A stretch of 64,000 bases of DNA from Desulfuromonadaceae bacterium (GCA_028687585.1 JAQTZV010000002.1:1-64000), one strand, 5' to 3'. Positions 28,706 through 37,596 are shown, counted from the stretch's first letter. Translations and numbers: made by a program. Notes: generated by a model from the sequence alone, not told the origin.

Positions 28706-30022
28706 ATGAAAAACTTCATCCTCGATACAAATGTTTTGCTGCACGATCCTCAGTCGCTGTTCAAGTTTCAAGACAACAACATAATTATCCCGATTACCGT
28801 CATTGAAGAGGTTGATCGCTTTAAAAAAGATATGAACGAAACCGGTCGAAACGCACGGATGGTGTCACGGATTCTTGACTCAATGCGTGAAAAGGGTTCG
28901 CTTGCATCGGGAGTTACCATGCCGGGTGGCGGAACATTACGGATTGAGATGTTTGCCGAAAAATACTTCAAAAATCTGCCGGTTGATCTGCGCGTTGACA
29001 ACGGTGATAACCGGATTATTGCTGTCGCACAGGATGTTCGTGATCGTTTTCCTGATGCGGTAACTATATTTGTGACCAAGGATTCCAATCTGCGGATCAA
29101 GTCTGATGTTATCGGATTGACAGCGGAAGATTATGAGAACGACAAAGTAGATATTCAGGATCTGTACTCCGGAACCCGGACGGTTGAGGTGTCGCCGGAG
29201 GCGGTCGATCGTTTCTATGGCCAGGGGTGGCTTGAAACTCCGATTGAAATGGCTCCTAACGAGTTCATTACCATTGTCGACAGCACAAATCCGAATCATT
29301 CGGCAATATGTCGTAACGACCCTGCAAATGCCCGCATTGTCCCGGTTCGAAAAGTGCCGAAGGAGGGGATCTGGAGCCTTTTCCCGCGTAACCGGGAACA
29401 ATCCTTTGCTCTGGATGTTCTGATGGACGACAGCATCAAGCTGGTGACGCTTGTAGGGAAGGCCGGAACCGGCAAGACGCTGCTTGCCATTGCCGCCGGG
29501 CTTCATAAAACTGCTGAAGAGAATGTGTATAATCGTTTGCTGGTTTCGCGCCCGGTCTTCCCTATGGGTAAAGACCTTGGCTTTCTGCCGGGTGACATAG
29601 AAGAAAAGTTGACTCCATGGATGCAGCCGATCTTTGATAATGTCGAGCTGCTGATATCCGGGCATGAATCTGAAAAACGGCACAGCAAGGGATACAAGGA
29701 GCTGATGGCGATGGGGCTCCTCGATATTGAACCGCTCACCTATATCCGTGGCCGCTCGATCCCGAACCAGTACCTGATTGTTGATGAAGCTCAGAACCTG
29801 ACTCCCCATGAGATCAAGACGATTGTCACCAGGGTCGGCGAAGGAACCAAGATCGTGCTGACCGGCGACCCGTACCAGATTGACAATCCGTATGTTGATT
29901 CATCCAGCAACGGCCTGACCTATCTTGTTGAAAAATTCAAGGGGCAGCGGATTGCCGCACATGTGACTCTGACCAAGGGGGAACGCTCCGAGTTGGCCGA
30001 GTTGGCAGCGAATTTACTATAA
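28706..30022 (+). CDS. PhoH family protein with N-terminal PIN domain (PhoH2)
   Basis: 438 aa fusion. Residues 1-140 are a PIN RNase domain (Asp7 in LDTNVLLHD, Glu in IEEVDRF, FVTKDSNLR). Residues about 225-438 are a PhoH RNA-helicase-type ATPase with Walker A Lys257 (GKAGTGKTLLA) and Walker B YLIVDEAQNLTPHE. Characterised PhoH2 proteins unwind and cleave RNA. It follows the desulfurase gene by 66 bases with AAAGGGG before the ATG. Confidence 0.92.
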   Translation: MKNFILDTNVLLHDPQSLFKFQDNNIIIPITVIEEVDRFKKDMNETGRNARMVSRILDSMREKGSLASGVTMPGGGTLRIEMFAEKYFKNLPVDLRVDNGDNRIIAVAQDVRDRFPDAVTIFVTKDSNLRIKSDVIGLTAEDYENDKVDIQDLYSGTRTVEVSPEAVDRFYGQGWLETPIEMAPNEFITIVDSTNPNHSAICRNDPANARIVPVRKVPKEGIWSLFPRNREQSFALDVLMDDSIKLVTLVGKAGTGKTLLAIAAGLHKTAEENVYNRLLVSRPVFPMGKDLGFLPGDIEEKLTPWMQPIFDNVELLISGHESEKRHSKGYKELMAMGLLDIEPLTYIRGRSIPNQYLIVDEAQNLTPHEIKTIVTRVGEGTKIVLTGDPYQIDNPYVDSSSNGLTYLVEKFKGQRIAAHVTLTKGERSELAELAANLL

Positions 30023-30036
30023 TAATTAAAAACCCA

Positions 30037-30152
30037 CCACGGAGACACGGAGTAAATCTTTTTTTTGGAAGAGACTGAATCTGCTATTCAATTAGTTCAT
30101 TCTTTTCATGATTTTTGCTTTTGATTTTCTCCGTGCCTCTGTGTCTCCGTGG
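30037..30152. repeat. Inverted repeat of the CCACGGAGACACGGAG type
   Basis: CCACGGAGACACGGAG (30037-30052) is repeated inverted at 30137-30152 with one mismatch in 16. The 84 bp between are AT-rich. A further partial copy of the motif lies just inside the right arm. I recall very similar sequences scattered between genes in many bacterial genomes. The right arm ends directly before the tsaD ribosome site (AAGGAA, 30154-30159). Confidence 0.7.
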
Positions 30153-30169
30153 TAAGGAATTATGATTTA

Positions 30170-31192
30170 ATGATTGTTCTCGCAATTGAAACATCATGTG
30201 ATGAAACGGCAGCTGCGGTTGTCCGCGACGGCCGTAAAATTCTTTCCTCAGTCGTCTCCTCTCAGATTGCCATTCATGCCGCATATGGAGGTGTTGTGCC
30301 GGAGATAGCTTCCCGCAAGCACCTTGAATCGATCGTACCGGTGGTCAATCAGGCGCTTCATGAAGCCGGTGTCGGTATGGATGCGCTTGAAGGCGTTGCG
30401 GTTACTCGTGGTCCCGGTTTATCCGGAGCGCTGCTGGTTGGTTTTTCTGTAGCAAAGGCAATTGCGGTTGCGCGAAAAATTCCATTTGTCGGTGTGCATC
30501 ACATTGAAGGCCATCTGTTTGCCCCAATGCTCGAACAGCCGGTTGCGTTTCCGTTTCTGGCGCTGGTGGTGTCAGGTGGGCACACCCACCTGTATCATGT
30601 CGAAGGCTTTGGCCACTACACAACCCTTGGTAGAACCATCGATGACGCCGCTGGCGAGGCGTATGACAAATGCGCTAGAATTATGGGGATGCCGTATCCC
30701 GGCGGGGCACTGATTGACCGGATGGCTCAGAGTGGCAATCCTGACGCAATTCATTTGCCTCGTCCCTTACTTCGTGACGGCACATGCAACTTCAGCTTCA
30801 GTGGCCTCAAAACTGCGGTACTCCAGCATTTACAGAAACATCCCGTATCAATTCCGGGGCAGGAAGCTGACGATCTCTGCGCTTCATTTCAGGAAGCGGT
30901 CTGTCATGTTCTTGCGGCAAAAACCGAGACTGCTATCCGGCAGACCGGAGCCGCCCGACTTGTTGTTGCAGGGGGGGTCGCCTGCAACAGCGGCTTACGC
31001 GGCCGCATGAAAGAGCTCTGTGGAAAGACAGGCGTTGAGCTGTTCATACCTCACCCGTCATTATGCGGGGATAATGCCGCCATGCTGGCGGTTCCCGGTG
31101 ACTATTATCTTTCCCATGGTCATAATTCAACTTTGACACTGGATGTGACCGCTACCTGGAATATGGACAGCATAAAGGAATCAATGACATGA
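30170..31192 (+). CDS. tsaD: tRNA N6-adenosine threonylcarbamoyltransferase
   Basis: Transfers the threonylcarbamoyl group to A37 of ANN-decoding tRNAs, with TsaB and TsaE (340 aa). LAIETSCDETAAAV opens the protein; the metal site is His111 and His115 (HIEGH); LVVSGGHTHL and GDNAAMLA are family motifs. The ATG at 30170 is preferred over a GTG at 30149 within the repeat. Its last four bases overlap rsmA (ATGA). A YciO/Sua5-family gene that could relate to the same pathway lies at 36607. Confidence 0.97.
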   Translation: MIVLAIETSCDETAAAVVRDGRKILSSVVSSQIAIHAAYGGVVPEIASRKHLESIVPVVNQALHEAGVGMDALEGVAVTRGPGLSGALLVGFSVAKAIAVARKIPFVGVHHIEGHLFAPMLEQPVAFPFLALVVSGGHTHLYHVEGFGHYTTLGRTIDDAAGEAYDKCARIMGMPYPGGALIDRMAQSGNPDAIHLPRPLLRDGTCNFSFSGLKTAVLQHLQKHPVSIPGQEADDLCASFQEAVCHVLAAKTETAIRQTGAARLVVAGGVACNSGLRGRMKELCGKTGVELFIPHPSLCGDNAAMLAVPGDYYLSHGHNSTLTLDVTATWNMDSIKESMT

Positions 31193-32010
31193 CTGCTGCG
31201 CGCCGCCCTTTGAAATCACTGGGACAGAACTTCCTCGTTGATGGGAATATCATCGATAAGATTATACAGGCCGCCGATATCCGGACGGAGCAAGCGGTGC
31301 TGGAAATCGGTCCGGGGCGTGGAGCGCTGACAAAACATCTTGCCGAGCGAGCAGGTCGTCTGATCCTGATCGAATTCGACCACGCGCTGGCTGCCTGGCA
31401 TCGGGCTCAGTTTCTGGAAAACAGTTCTGTTACGGTTATTGACGCGGATGTGTTGAAAGTTGATCTTGAGTCGCTCCTCCCGATAGTTCCGCAGAAATGG
31501 AACGTGGTTGCCAACCTTCCGTACAATATTTCAACGGAAGTTCTCTTCCGCTTATACGGTGTCCACAGCAGGCTGGCGCGCATGACCCTGATGCTGCAAA
31601 AAGAGGTCGGCGACCGTCTGGTTGCGCCGCCTGATTGCTCTGCATATGGGGTAACTACCGTACTGCTCTCTCTCTGGTTTGACATCAGCAGGGTTATCGT
31701 CGTGCACCCCGGCTGTTTTCATCCGAGTCCGAAAGTCGATTCAGTTATTTTGAACTTTATTCCCCGTCCAGAGGCGCGAGCTGAGGTTGGTGATGAGGAG
31801 GTTTTCAGGGCGGTCGTAAAAAGTGCTTTTTCCATGCGCCGCAAGACGCTGCATAACTGCCTTAAATCCGCCGAATTCGCCAAAACGATCGATTGCGGTG
31901 AACTGCTGGAGGCGTGCGCCATTGATGGCAGGAGGAGAGGTGAAACACTCTCCCTGGAAGAGTATGCACTGCTTTCGCGACACGTTATCGAATTGTTACC
32001 CAAAAACTGA
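31189..32010 (+). CDS. rsmA: 16S rRNA (adenine1518-N6/adenine1519-N6)-dimethyltransferase
   Basis: KsgA-family enzyme that dimethylates two adenosines in helix 45 of 16S rRNA late in 30S assembly (273 aa). KSLGQNFLVDGNII at the start, SAM motif EIGPGRGALT and catalytic NLPYNIST are diagnostic. Start overlaps the tsaD stop by four bases. The next 195 bp contain only a sigma-54 promoter. Confidence 0.97.
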   Translation: MTAARRPLKSLGQNFLVDGNIIDKIIQAADIRTEQAVLEIGPGRGALTKHLAERAGRLILIEFDHALAAWHRAQFLENSSVTVIDADVLKVDLESLLPIVPQKWNVVANLPYNISTEVLFRLYGVHSRLARMTLMLQKEVGDRLVAPPDCSAYGVTTVLLSLWFDISRVIVVHPGCFHPSPKVDSVILNFIPRPEARAEVGDEEVFRAVVKSAFSMRRKTLHNCLKSAEFAKTIDCGELLEACAIDGRRRGETLSLEEYALLSRHVIELLPKN

Positions 32011-32151
32011 CAAGCTGTGCTCCACCACATATGGTTATTCTGTTGCATTTGACGGATATGGTTGGCGGCATTTCCTCCCCCCCGCATAGTTAACTGCTGT
32101 TATTTTCTTCAATAACAATCTATTAGACGCTTGGTCTCCTCTAGTCATTGC

Positions 32152-32166
32152 TGGCACGTTAGTTGC
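32152..32166 (+). promoter_or_regulatory. Sigma-54 promoter of the PAP2-DUF3943 operon
   Basis: TGGCACG, four bases (TTAG), TTGC is a near-perfect -24/-12 promoter (consensus TGGCACGnnnnTTGCa). It lies 39 bp before the TTG start of the PAP2 gene, on the right strand, in an intergenic region. Transcription must need an NtrC-type activator, such as but not necessarily the one encoded at 22277. Confidence 0.85.
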
Positions 32167-32205
32167 GAATCCCCTTTCAGCTTATTACAAAAAGGAGGGT
32201 TCACT

Positions 32206-32766
32206 TTGAATAATTCTATTACAAAATCCCTGCGTGTGTGCCTTATTATTGCGGCACTTTGTTTGCCTGTGACCTCTGCAATTGCTGGTAACGGGCCTGA
32301 CATCCTGGCGGCTGATATCCTGACGGGCATTGTCCCCCTGACCGGTTTGGCAGTCGCCTATTTCACAGACGATACCGAGGGTCAAAAACAGTGGTTGAGA
32401 AATACCGGAGTTAATCAGGTCCTCACGTCAGCCCTCCGGCTTGGATTCAACGAAACCAGCCTGGGTGAGCGACCGAACGGTCACAGTTACGGGTTTCCAT
32501 CCGGGCATGTTGCGTTCGTGATGTCTGGTGCAGCCTTTCTGGGTGAGCGCTACGGCTGGAAGTGGGGAGCTCCGGCGTATATGGCGACCGCATACGTTGC
32601 GTATGTACGTGTTGACCAAGACAAACATCACTTACGCGATGTCATTGCCTCCGGAGTGTTGGGATATGGCGTGGCCCTGCTCACGGTAACGCCGGAACAT
32701 GCGACCCACATTGCTCCGGTCATCGGGCCTGATTTCCTCGGTCTGCGCTGGCAGCGTTCGTTCTGA
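32206..32766 (+). CDS. PAP2-family phosphatase, exported
   Basis: 186 aa with a signal peptide (residues 1-27, ending SAIA). The PAP2 motifs are intact: Arg89-Pro90, Ser99-Gly100-His101 (FPSGHVAF), and Arg135...His142...Asp145 (RVDQDKHHLRD). Only one or two further hydrophobic stretches are present, so this is a periplasmic or weakly membrane-bound enzyme. Such proteins dephosphorylate lipid phosphates or related envelope molecules. TTG at 32206 is chosen because AAAGGAGG precedes it; the longer frame upstream covers the sigma-54 promoter. First gene of a three-gene unit. Confidence 0.88.
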   Translation: MNNSITKSLRVCLIIAALCLPVTSAIAGNGPDILAADILTGIVPLTGLAVAYFTDDTEGQKQWLRNTGVNQVLTSALRLGFNETSLGERPNGHSYGFPSGHVAFVMSGAAFLGERYGWKWGAPAYMATAYVAYVRVDQDKHHLRDVIASGVLGYGVALLTVTPEHATHIAPVIGPDFLGLRWQRSF

Positions 32767-32806
32767 CGTCATGAAATTTAATTTTGCAGCAAAAAAGGAA
32801 AATACC

Positions 32807-34450
32807 ATGTTTGCAAAAATCAGGATTCCATGTCTCTGTTTTTCACTGTTTTTTGTTGTTTCGGCGTATGCAGGTCCGGATGGCGTGCTGGTACCGGGAG
32901 AACGGGGAATAACGGTAATTGATGTCGCGGCGTCGAACCTGGGTACTGCGGAATCCGTGCAGCTCCCTCCGTCTGCGGCACCGGATTTGACCAGCGCCGG
33001 GTACAACTGGCGGCGCGACAAATATGCGGAAAACAACGTGTTTACCTCCGAGCACCCGGCCGATCCGCCGAAACCGGCTGCAATCGCTCCGGAGAAGGTC
33101 CTCGCCTGGGAGCAGATGCCTCAAAAAAGCTATCTCATTCCAGCTCTTGAAGTGCCGGGGTTTCTTGTTCTGCTCAACATCTACGACAGGTATGCCTATC
33201 CAGACCAGATGCAGGACGGTAAAAAGGTGTATAGTTCTACCCTCAACAGCACGTGGGATCACCTGCGAAAACAGAACTGGGTCTTCGATCAGGATCCTTT
33301 TAACGTGAATCAATTCGGGCATCCCTACCAGGGAGCGACGATGTACGGATTGGCTCGTTCCGCCAATCTCGGCTTCTGGGAGTCGGCCGCCTACAGCAAT
33401 GCCGGGAGCTTTCTCTGGAAGATGGCCGGAGAGACCGACCCACCCTCAATCAATGATCAGATCACGACCGGCAATGCCGGGAGCCTTCTCGGTGAGGCGC
33501 TGTTCCGTATGGCACAACTTGTGATCAATGATGGCGGCTCTCATCCGGACCTCTGGCACGAAGCCGGGGCAGCGATTATCTCGCCTCCTACCGCTTTCAA
33601 CCGCATGGCTTTTGGCGACCGGTACAAGTCTAAATTCCCAAGCCTCAATCCGGCGACCTTCTGGCGGGTACAACTCGGCGCCAGTGCAAGCAACAGTTCA
33701 GTGAACAATGCAATCATGGATTTTGGCATGTCCTACGGTCTTCCCGGTAAGCCGGGGTATACCTACACGCGTCCTCTGGACTATTTCGATTTTGAGTTAA
33801 GCGGCCAGGCCAGAGCGGACAACCCCGTCGAAAATATTCTGCTGCGAGGCCTGCTGTACGGTAAGGATTATCACGCAGGAGATAAATACCGCGGTATCTG
33901 GGGACTCTATGGAAGCTTCGACTACCTGTCTCCCTCCGCTTTCCGCGTCTCGACCACCGCTCTCTCGCTTGGCACGACTGGCCAATGCTGGCTTGCCCCC
34001 GGCGTGGCCCTGCAGGGTTCACTCCTCGGAGGAGTCGGCTTCGGTGCCGCCGGGACGACTCCGGCCAATTTTGGGGAAAGGGACTACCACTACGGAGTTG
34101 CCCCGCAGGGACTCCTCGCACTTCGCCTGCTCTTCGGCGATAGAGCGGCACTTGAAGTGGTCGGTCGTGGCTACTATGTCAACGGCACCGGTCACTTTAC
34201 GAGTGTCGGCAGCACTGCGTACGATAATGCCGGCGGTTCCGAAAAAATTGTCCGCATCAAGACGGCATTCAACATCAGAGTCTATGGACGCCACGGATTG
34301 GGACTTCAATTCGTCGAGTCAATCCGTGATTCGCAATATGGCAACCAGCCGAGCAGGTATCAGAGTGAAGGGGTGACAAGCCTTGTTTATACATTTACCG
34401 GCGACTCGTTTTTTGGCGCCGTCGAATGGCGCGACAACGTAAACCATTGA
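32807..34450 (+). CDS. DUF3943-like exported protein, probable outer-membrane protein
   Basis: 547 aa with a signal peptide (FSLFFVVSAYA). Segments such as FNVNQFGHPYQGATMYGLARS, split here for length, and NAGSLLGEALFRM match what I recall of the DUF3943 family. The C-terminal half alternates short amphipathic beta-strands (GQCWLAPGVALQGSLLGG and similar) and suggests an outer-membrane barrel. ATG 32807 with AAAAAGGA upstream fits the signal peptide; ATG 32771 is less likely. It lies 40 bases after the PAP2 gene. A joint role in envelope lipid or surface metabolism is inferred only from this pairing. Confidence 0.8.
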   Translation: MFAKIRIPCLCFSLFFVVSAYAGPDGVLVPGERGITVIDVAASNLGTAESVQLPPSAAPDLTSAGYNWRRDKYAENNVFTSEHPADPPKPAAIAPEKVLAWEQMPQKSYLIPALEVPGFLVLLNIYDRYAYPDQMQDGKKVYSSTLNSTWDHLRKQNWVFDQDPFNVNQFGHPYQGATMYGLARSANLGFWESAAYSNAGSFLWKMAGETDPPSINDQITTGNAGSLLGEALFRMAQLVINDGGSHPDLWHEAGAAIISPPTAFNRMAFGDRYKSKFPSLNPATFWRVQLGASASNSSVNNAIMDFGMSYGLPGKPGYTYTRPLDYFDFELSGQARADNPVENILLRGLLYGKDYHAGDKYRGIWGLYGSFDYLSPSAFRVSTTALSLGTTGQCWLAPGVALQGSLLGGVGFGAAGTTPANFGERDYHYGVAPQGLLALRLLFGDRAALEVVGRGYYVNGTGHFTSVGSTAYDNAGGSEKIVRIKTAFNIRVYGRHGLGLQFVESIRDSQYGNQPSRYQSEGVTSLVYTFTGDSFFGAVEWRDNVNH

Positions 34451-34474
34451 ATTGTCAGTAAAAGGAGATTCAAC

Positions 34475-34693
34475 ATGACGAAAATCAGCAGAAATATTAT
34501 TGGAGCGGTGATCATGTGCATACTGATTACCGGAGTGATCGGCTGCAAGAAAAAAGAGGGTCCGATGGAGAGAGCCGGCAAAGAAATTGATAATGCTGCG
34601 GAAAAAACCGGTCAACAGATCGATAAAGCAATTAAAAAGAGCGGTGAGAATATCGAAAAGGCAGGAGATAAAATCAAAGATTCGGTAAAATGA
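34475..34693 (+). CDS. Small lipoprotein with a helical repeat
   Basis: 72 aa. A hydrophobic N-terminus ends in a lipobox-like GVIGC at about residues 20-24, then KKKEGP. The rest is a charged amphipathic helix of 11-residue-like repeats (KEIDNAAEKTGQQIDKAIKK), similar in style to small YtxH/CsbD-type stress proteins. An AAAGGAG ribosome site precedes the ATG. It is the third gene of the sigma-54 operon. No function is assigned. Confidence 0.75.
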   Translation: MTKISRNIIGAVIMCILITGVIGCKKKEGPMERAGKEIDNAAEKTGQQIDKAIKKSGENIEKAGDKIKDSVK

Positions 34694-34714
34694 AGCAATA
34701 AAGAGGGTTTGCAT

Positions 34715-34751
34715 TTGAGAGTGGAAGGGTTTTGATGCCTTCCTCTCTCAA
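34715..34751 (+). terminator. Hairpin after the small lipoprotein gene
   Basis: TTGAGAG and GGAAGG (34715-34728) pair with CCTTCC and CTCTCAA (34738-34751), broken by one T:T mismatch. No T-run follows, so it may terminate weakly or protect the mRNA 3' end. Between here and the palindromic element at 35054 (about 300 bp) I see no gene, promoter or structure I can support. Confidence 0.5.
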
Positions 34752-35053
34752 CGGACCTTGCGTATCCTTTAACTCATAACAAAATCAGCGTTATATGGCC
34801 GTATTGCCAAGCATGACGGATTCTGTTAACGGTATTTTTTCCCCGCACAAGTTCCAGAAACTGAAACTTCTCTCAAGGTATGAGATCCGATTTTGCTGCA
34901 AATAGTAGCACGGGCTTGATACCGCTTCTCAATTACCTCGTTTTATCTCCTCTATAGTATCCTCAATACAGCAGTAATAATCTGGTTGCGCGGGGTGTTT
35001 TACGCAACAGAGTTTTGCATGACATACGTGCCGGAGATGTGTTATGCGTAATA

Positions 35054-35172
35054 CCAATTCTAAATCAAGGCGCTATCCTTGTTGGCTCGTCTTCGGCTCC
35101 TCAACATACTGGTTGTATGCCTTCGTCGCCTCAATCCTCGCCGCCTTGATATCACTCTTGATTTAGAATTGG
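35054..35172. repeat. Palindromic element with 16-bp perfect terminal inverted repeats (copy 1)
   Basis: CCAATTCTAAATCAAG (35054-35069) is repeated exactly inverted at 35157-35172. A nested pair, ATCAAGGCG (35064-35072) and CGCCTTGAT (35142-35150), lies inside. The middle carries a hairpin CATAC/GTATG (35105-35119). CGTAA occurs just outside both ends (35047-35051 and 35173-35177), possibly a target duplication. The central hairpin and its flanks resemble elements at 43517 and 55163. No coding capacity is seen; it is probably a non-autonomous mobile or REP-type element. Confidence 0.75.
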
Positions 35173-35218
35173 CGTAAGTTGTTCCGCAGAGTTGGCGGGA
35201 CAAAAGGATTGACACGAA

Positions 35219-36610
35219 ATGATCGATCTTATTGCATATGGCATTGTTATGCTTCTGATTGCCTGCTTTGGGATTCTCTGTGCGCTGTTTGCCAGAGGCA
35301 GGCGCGGGGCGGTTGGAAATGCAGACCTGCAGCAAAAAATAGAGGGGATTGAAAAGCTGCTTGAACGTCATGAACGGATGTTTCGCGAGGAACTGGCGCG
35401 AGGTCGCGAGGAGGCATTTACTGCTTCCCGTCTGTCGCGTGAAGAGATGACCGGCAGCATGACTCTGCTGGGAGACTCACTGTCAAAACGCATGAGTGAT
35501 ATCGCTGGCCTGCAAAAAAATCAGTTGGAACTGTTTGCCGCTCAATTGAAGGAGCTTACTTCAAGTAACGAAGGGCGGCTTGATAAATTACGCGAAGGTG
35601 TTGATACCCGCCTGCGTCTCATTCAGGAAGATAATGCCCGTAAATTGGAACAGATGCGGGCTACTGTTGATGAAAAACTGCATGATACCCTTGAAAAACG
35701 CCTTGGCGAATCGTTCAAACTGGTCAGTGAACGCCTTGAGCTTGTGCAGCGTGGTCTGGGCGAAATGCAGTCACTTGCCAACGGTGTCGGCGATCTGAAA
35801 AAAGTGCTGACAAATGTCAAAACACGCGGCACGTTTGGAGAAATTCAATTGGCAAGCCTGCTGGAGCAGATTCTCGCTCCCGGTCAGTATGACTCAAATG
35901 TGGAGACAAGAAAGGGGAGTGGCCAGCGAGTGGAATTTGCCCTGAAGCTCCCGGGGCGTGACGGTACCTCCGACGGCATGGTCTGGCTGCCGCTGGATGC
36001 CAAATTTCCGCAGGAGGACTACCTCCGTTTGATTGAAGCAGAGGAAGCGGCTGATATTTTTGCTGCTACCGAAGCGAAAAAACAACTTGATCGCTCGGTA
36101 CGTGAGATGGCAAGAAATATCCGGGACAAGTATCTGGATCCACCCCATACCACTGATTTCGGCGTCATGTTTCTGCCCACCGAAGGATTATATGCCGAAG
36201 TGCTGCGCCTGCCGGGGCTCTTTGATGCGCTGCAACGTGACTTTAAGGTCATGGTGGCCGGACCGACCACACTTGCGGCGCTGCTGAACAGCCTGCAGAT
36301 GGGGTTCAGGACGCTTGCCATCGAAAAGCGTTCTGCTGAGGTCTGGAATCTCCTCGGTGCGGTGCGGACTGAATTTTCGAAATTTGGAATAATATTGGAA
36401 AAAACCCGTAAAAAACTGGTTGAAGCGGGGAATCATATTGATCAGGCAGCAACACGGACACGTGTAATCGAGCGGAAATTACGGGATGTGCAGGATGTAC
36501 CGCACCAAGGGGTAAATGATGCTCCTGTGGAGGGCTCAGATCTTGAAGATTTTTCAGAGGATTCAGATGAAATGCTTGAGGAATTTACTGCACAAGGGGG
36601 GCTCCCATGA
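35219..36610 (+). CDS. rmuC: DNA recombination protein RmuC family
   Basis: 463 aa. One N-terminal membrane segment (about residues 5-24), a long coiled coil (residues about 35-190, with ELLERHERMFREELARGREE), then the RmuC nuclease-like core (TRGTFGEIQLASLLEQIL, DAKFPQEDYLRL, GVMFLPTEGLYAEVLR). RmuC limits DNA inversions and is thought to act as a membrane-anchored nuclease. The C-terminal 40 residues are acidic and probably disordered. The stop overlaps the following YciO-type gene by four bases (ATGA). Confidence 0.92.
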   Translation: MIDLIAYGIVMLLIACFGILCALFARGRRGAVGNADLQQKIEGIEKLLERHERMFREELARGREEAFTASRLSREEMTGSMTLLGDSLSKRMSDIAGLQKNQLELFAAQLKELTSSNEGRLDKLREGVDTRLRLIQEDNARKLEQMRATVDEKLHDTLEKRLGESFKLVSERLELVQRGLGEMQSLANGVGDLKKVLTNVKTRGTFGEIQLASLLEQILAPGQYDSNVETRKGSGQRVEFALKLPGRDGTSDGMVWLPLDAKFPQEDYLRLIEAEEAADIFAATEAKKQLDRSVREMARNIRDKYLDPPHTTDFGVMFLPTEGLYAEVLRLPGLFDALQRDFKVMVAGPTTLAALLNSLQMGFRTLAIEKRSAEVWNLLGAVRTEFSKFGIILEKTRKKLVEAGNHIDQAATRTRVIERKLRDVQDVPHQGVNDAPVEGSDLEDFSEDSDEMLEEFTAQGGLP

Positions 36611-37218
36611 TAGTGGAAGTTAACCCTGTTTCCCCGCAACCCCGCCTGATTTCACAGGTGGCTGACGGTCTTAAGAATGGCAAGGTAATCGCCTATCCGA
36701 CTGATACTACGTATGGAATCGGCTGCTCAATTTTCTGTAAAAAAAGTATTGAACGCATCTATCAGATGAAGCAGCGCGACAAGCGCAAACCGTTTTCGGT
36801 TATCTGCTCATCGCTTTCAGAAATTTCCGAGTACGCCAGGGTCAGTAATTCAGCTTTTAAGATAATTAAACGTTATCTTCCTGGGCCATACACCTTTGTT
36901 TTTGAAGCTACGCGTGAAGTTCCTGATCTGCTGTTGACCCGACAGAAAACCGTTGGTATTCGTATCCCCGATAACAGAATCTGCATTGATCTTGTAACGG
37001 CACTGGGTAACCCAATAATTACCACCAGCGCCAATATCTCCGGAGAGGAGCCGGAAGGCGATCCGCACACCATTGCTGATACCTTTGGCAGGCATCTCGA
37101 TATTATTATTGATGGCGGCATTCTGACGACTGATGTCAGTTCAGTGGTAAGTCTGATCGGAGCAGTTCCGGAAGTATTACGGGCAGGCATTGGCGATGTG
37201 TCGTGGTGCGGCAATTAA
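36607..37218 (+). CDS. YciO/Sua5/YrdC domain protein
   Basis: 203 aa single-domain protein of the Sua5-YciO-YrdC family, which binds double-stranded RNA and ATP-like ligands. GKVIAYPTDTTYGIGCS, KQRDKRKPFSVIC, TVGIRIPDN and TTSANISGEEP are the family motifs. The length fits YciO or TsaC, and the KRKPFS segment with no Sua5 extension does not settle which. If TsaC-like it would make threonylcarbamoyl-AMP for TsaD; if YciO its substrate is uncertain. It is coupled to rmuC. Confidence 0.88.
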   Translation: MIVEVNPVSPQPRLISQVADGLKNGKVIAYPTDTTYGIGCSIFCKKSIERIYQMKQRDKRKPFSVICSSLSEISEYARVSNSAFKIIKRYLPGPYTFVFEATREVPDLLLTRQKTVGIRIPDNRICIDLVTALGNPIITTSANISGEEPEGDPHTIADTFGRHLDIIIDGGILTTDVSSVVSLIGAVPEVLRAGIGDVSWCGN

Positions 37219-37230
37219 TGAGGGCAACTG

Positions 37231-37596
37231 ATGCGTAAGCGTACGATCAGAAATGGAATGCGACTTGTCCTGATTGCTCTGATCATGATTATTTTGGCGA
37301 GTTTTTATCATTCCCAGATAACGGACTTTTTTTCATTGTCAATGCCTGCAGAGATCCGCGTCTATCGAAACGGAATGTTCTGGGCGTCGGCGATTGGGGG
37401 GTACGGTGTTGTGGTGATGGCGTTTGGCTTCGCTCTTTCACCACGTAAAAACGATGCTGAAGTTCGGCTTCTCCCATTTATTGTACTTATTTCAGTTATG
37501 ATAGCCCTCTTCTTTTATCTGCTTTCTTCTGCAATTAATGCTCCGTCAATAGACGAACAGCGGCGTGTACGTCCTGGAGAGACAATTACCATTTGA
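37231..37596 (+). CDS. Small inner-membrane protein, unknown
   Basis: 121 aa, not recognised. Three hydrophobic stretches suggest membrane segments at about residues 10-27, 50-70 and 80-102, with a basic N-terminus (MRKRTIRNGMR) inside. It lies 12 bases after the YciO-type gene and its end is followed by the YihY-family gene, so it is probably in one transcript with both. No motif supports a function. Confidence 0.75.
   Translation: MRKRTIRNGMRLVLIALIMIILASFYHSQITDFFSLSMPAEIRVYRNGMFWASAIGGYGVVVMAFGFALSPRKNDAEVRLLPFIVLISVMIALFFYLLSSAINAPSIDEQRRVRPGETITI

Noticed and set aside
30037-30152. CRISPR-like repeats
   Set aside because: Only two main copies, in inverted orientation, with one spacer. 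It is a palindromic intergenic repeat, not an array.
32131-32205. Longer N-terminus for the PAP2 protein
   Set aside because: The frame is open upstream, but that sequence holds the sigma-54 promoter and the AAAGGAGG ribosome site. A signal peptide begins exactly at the TTG at 32206.
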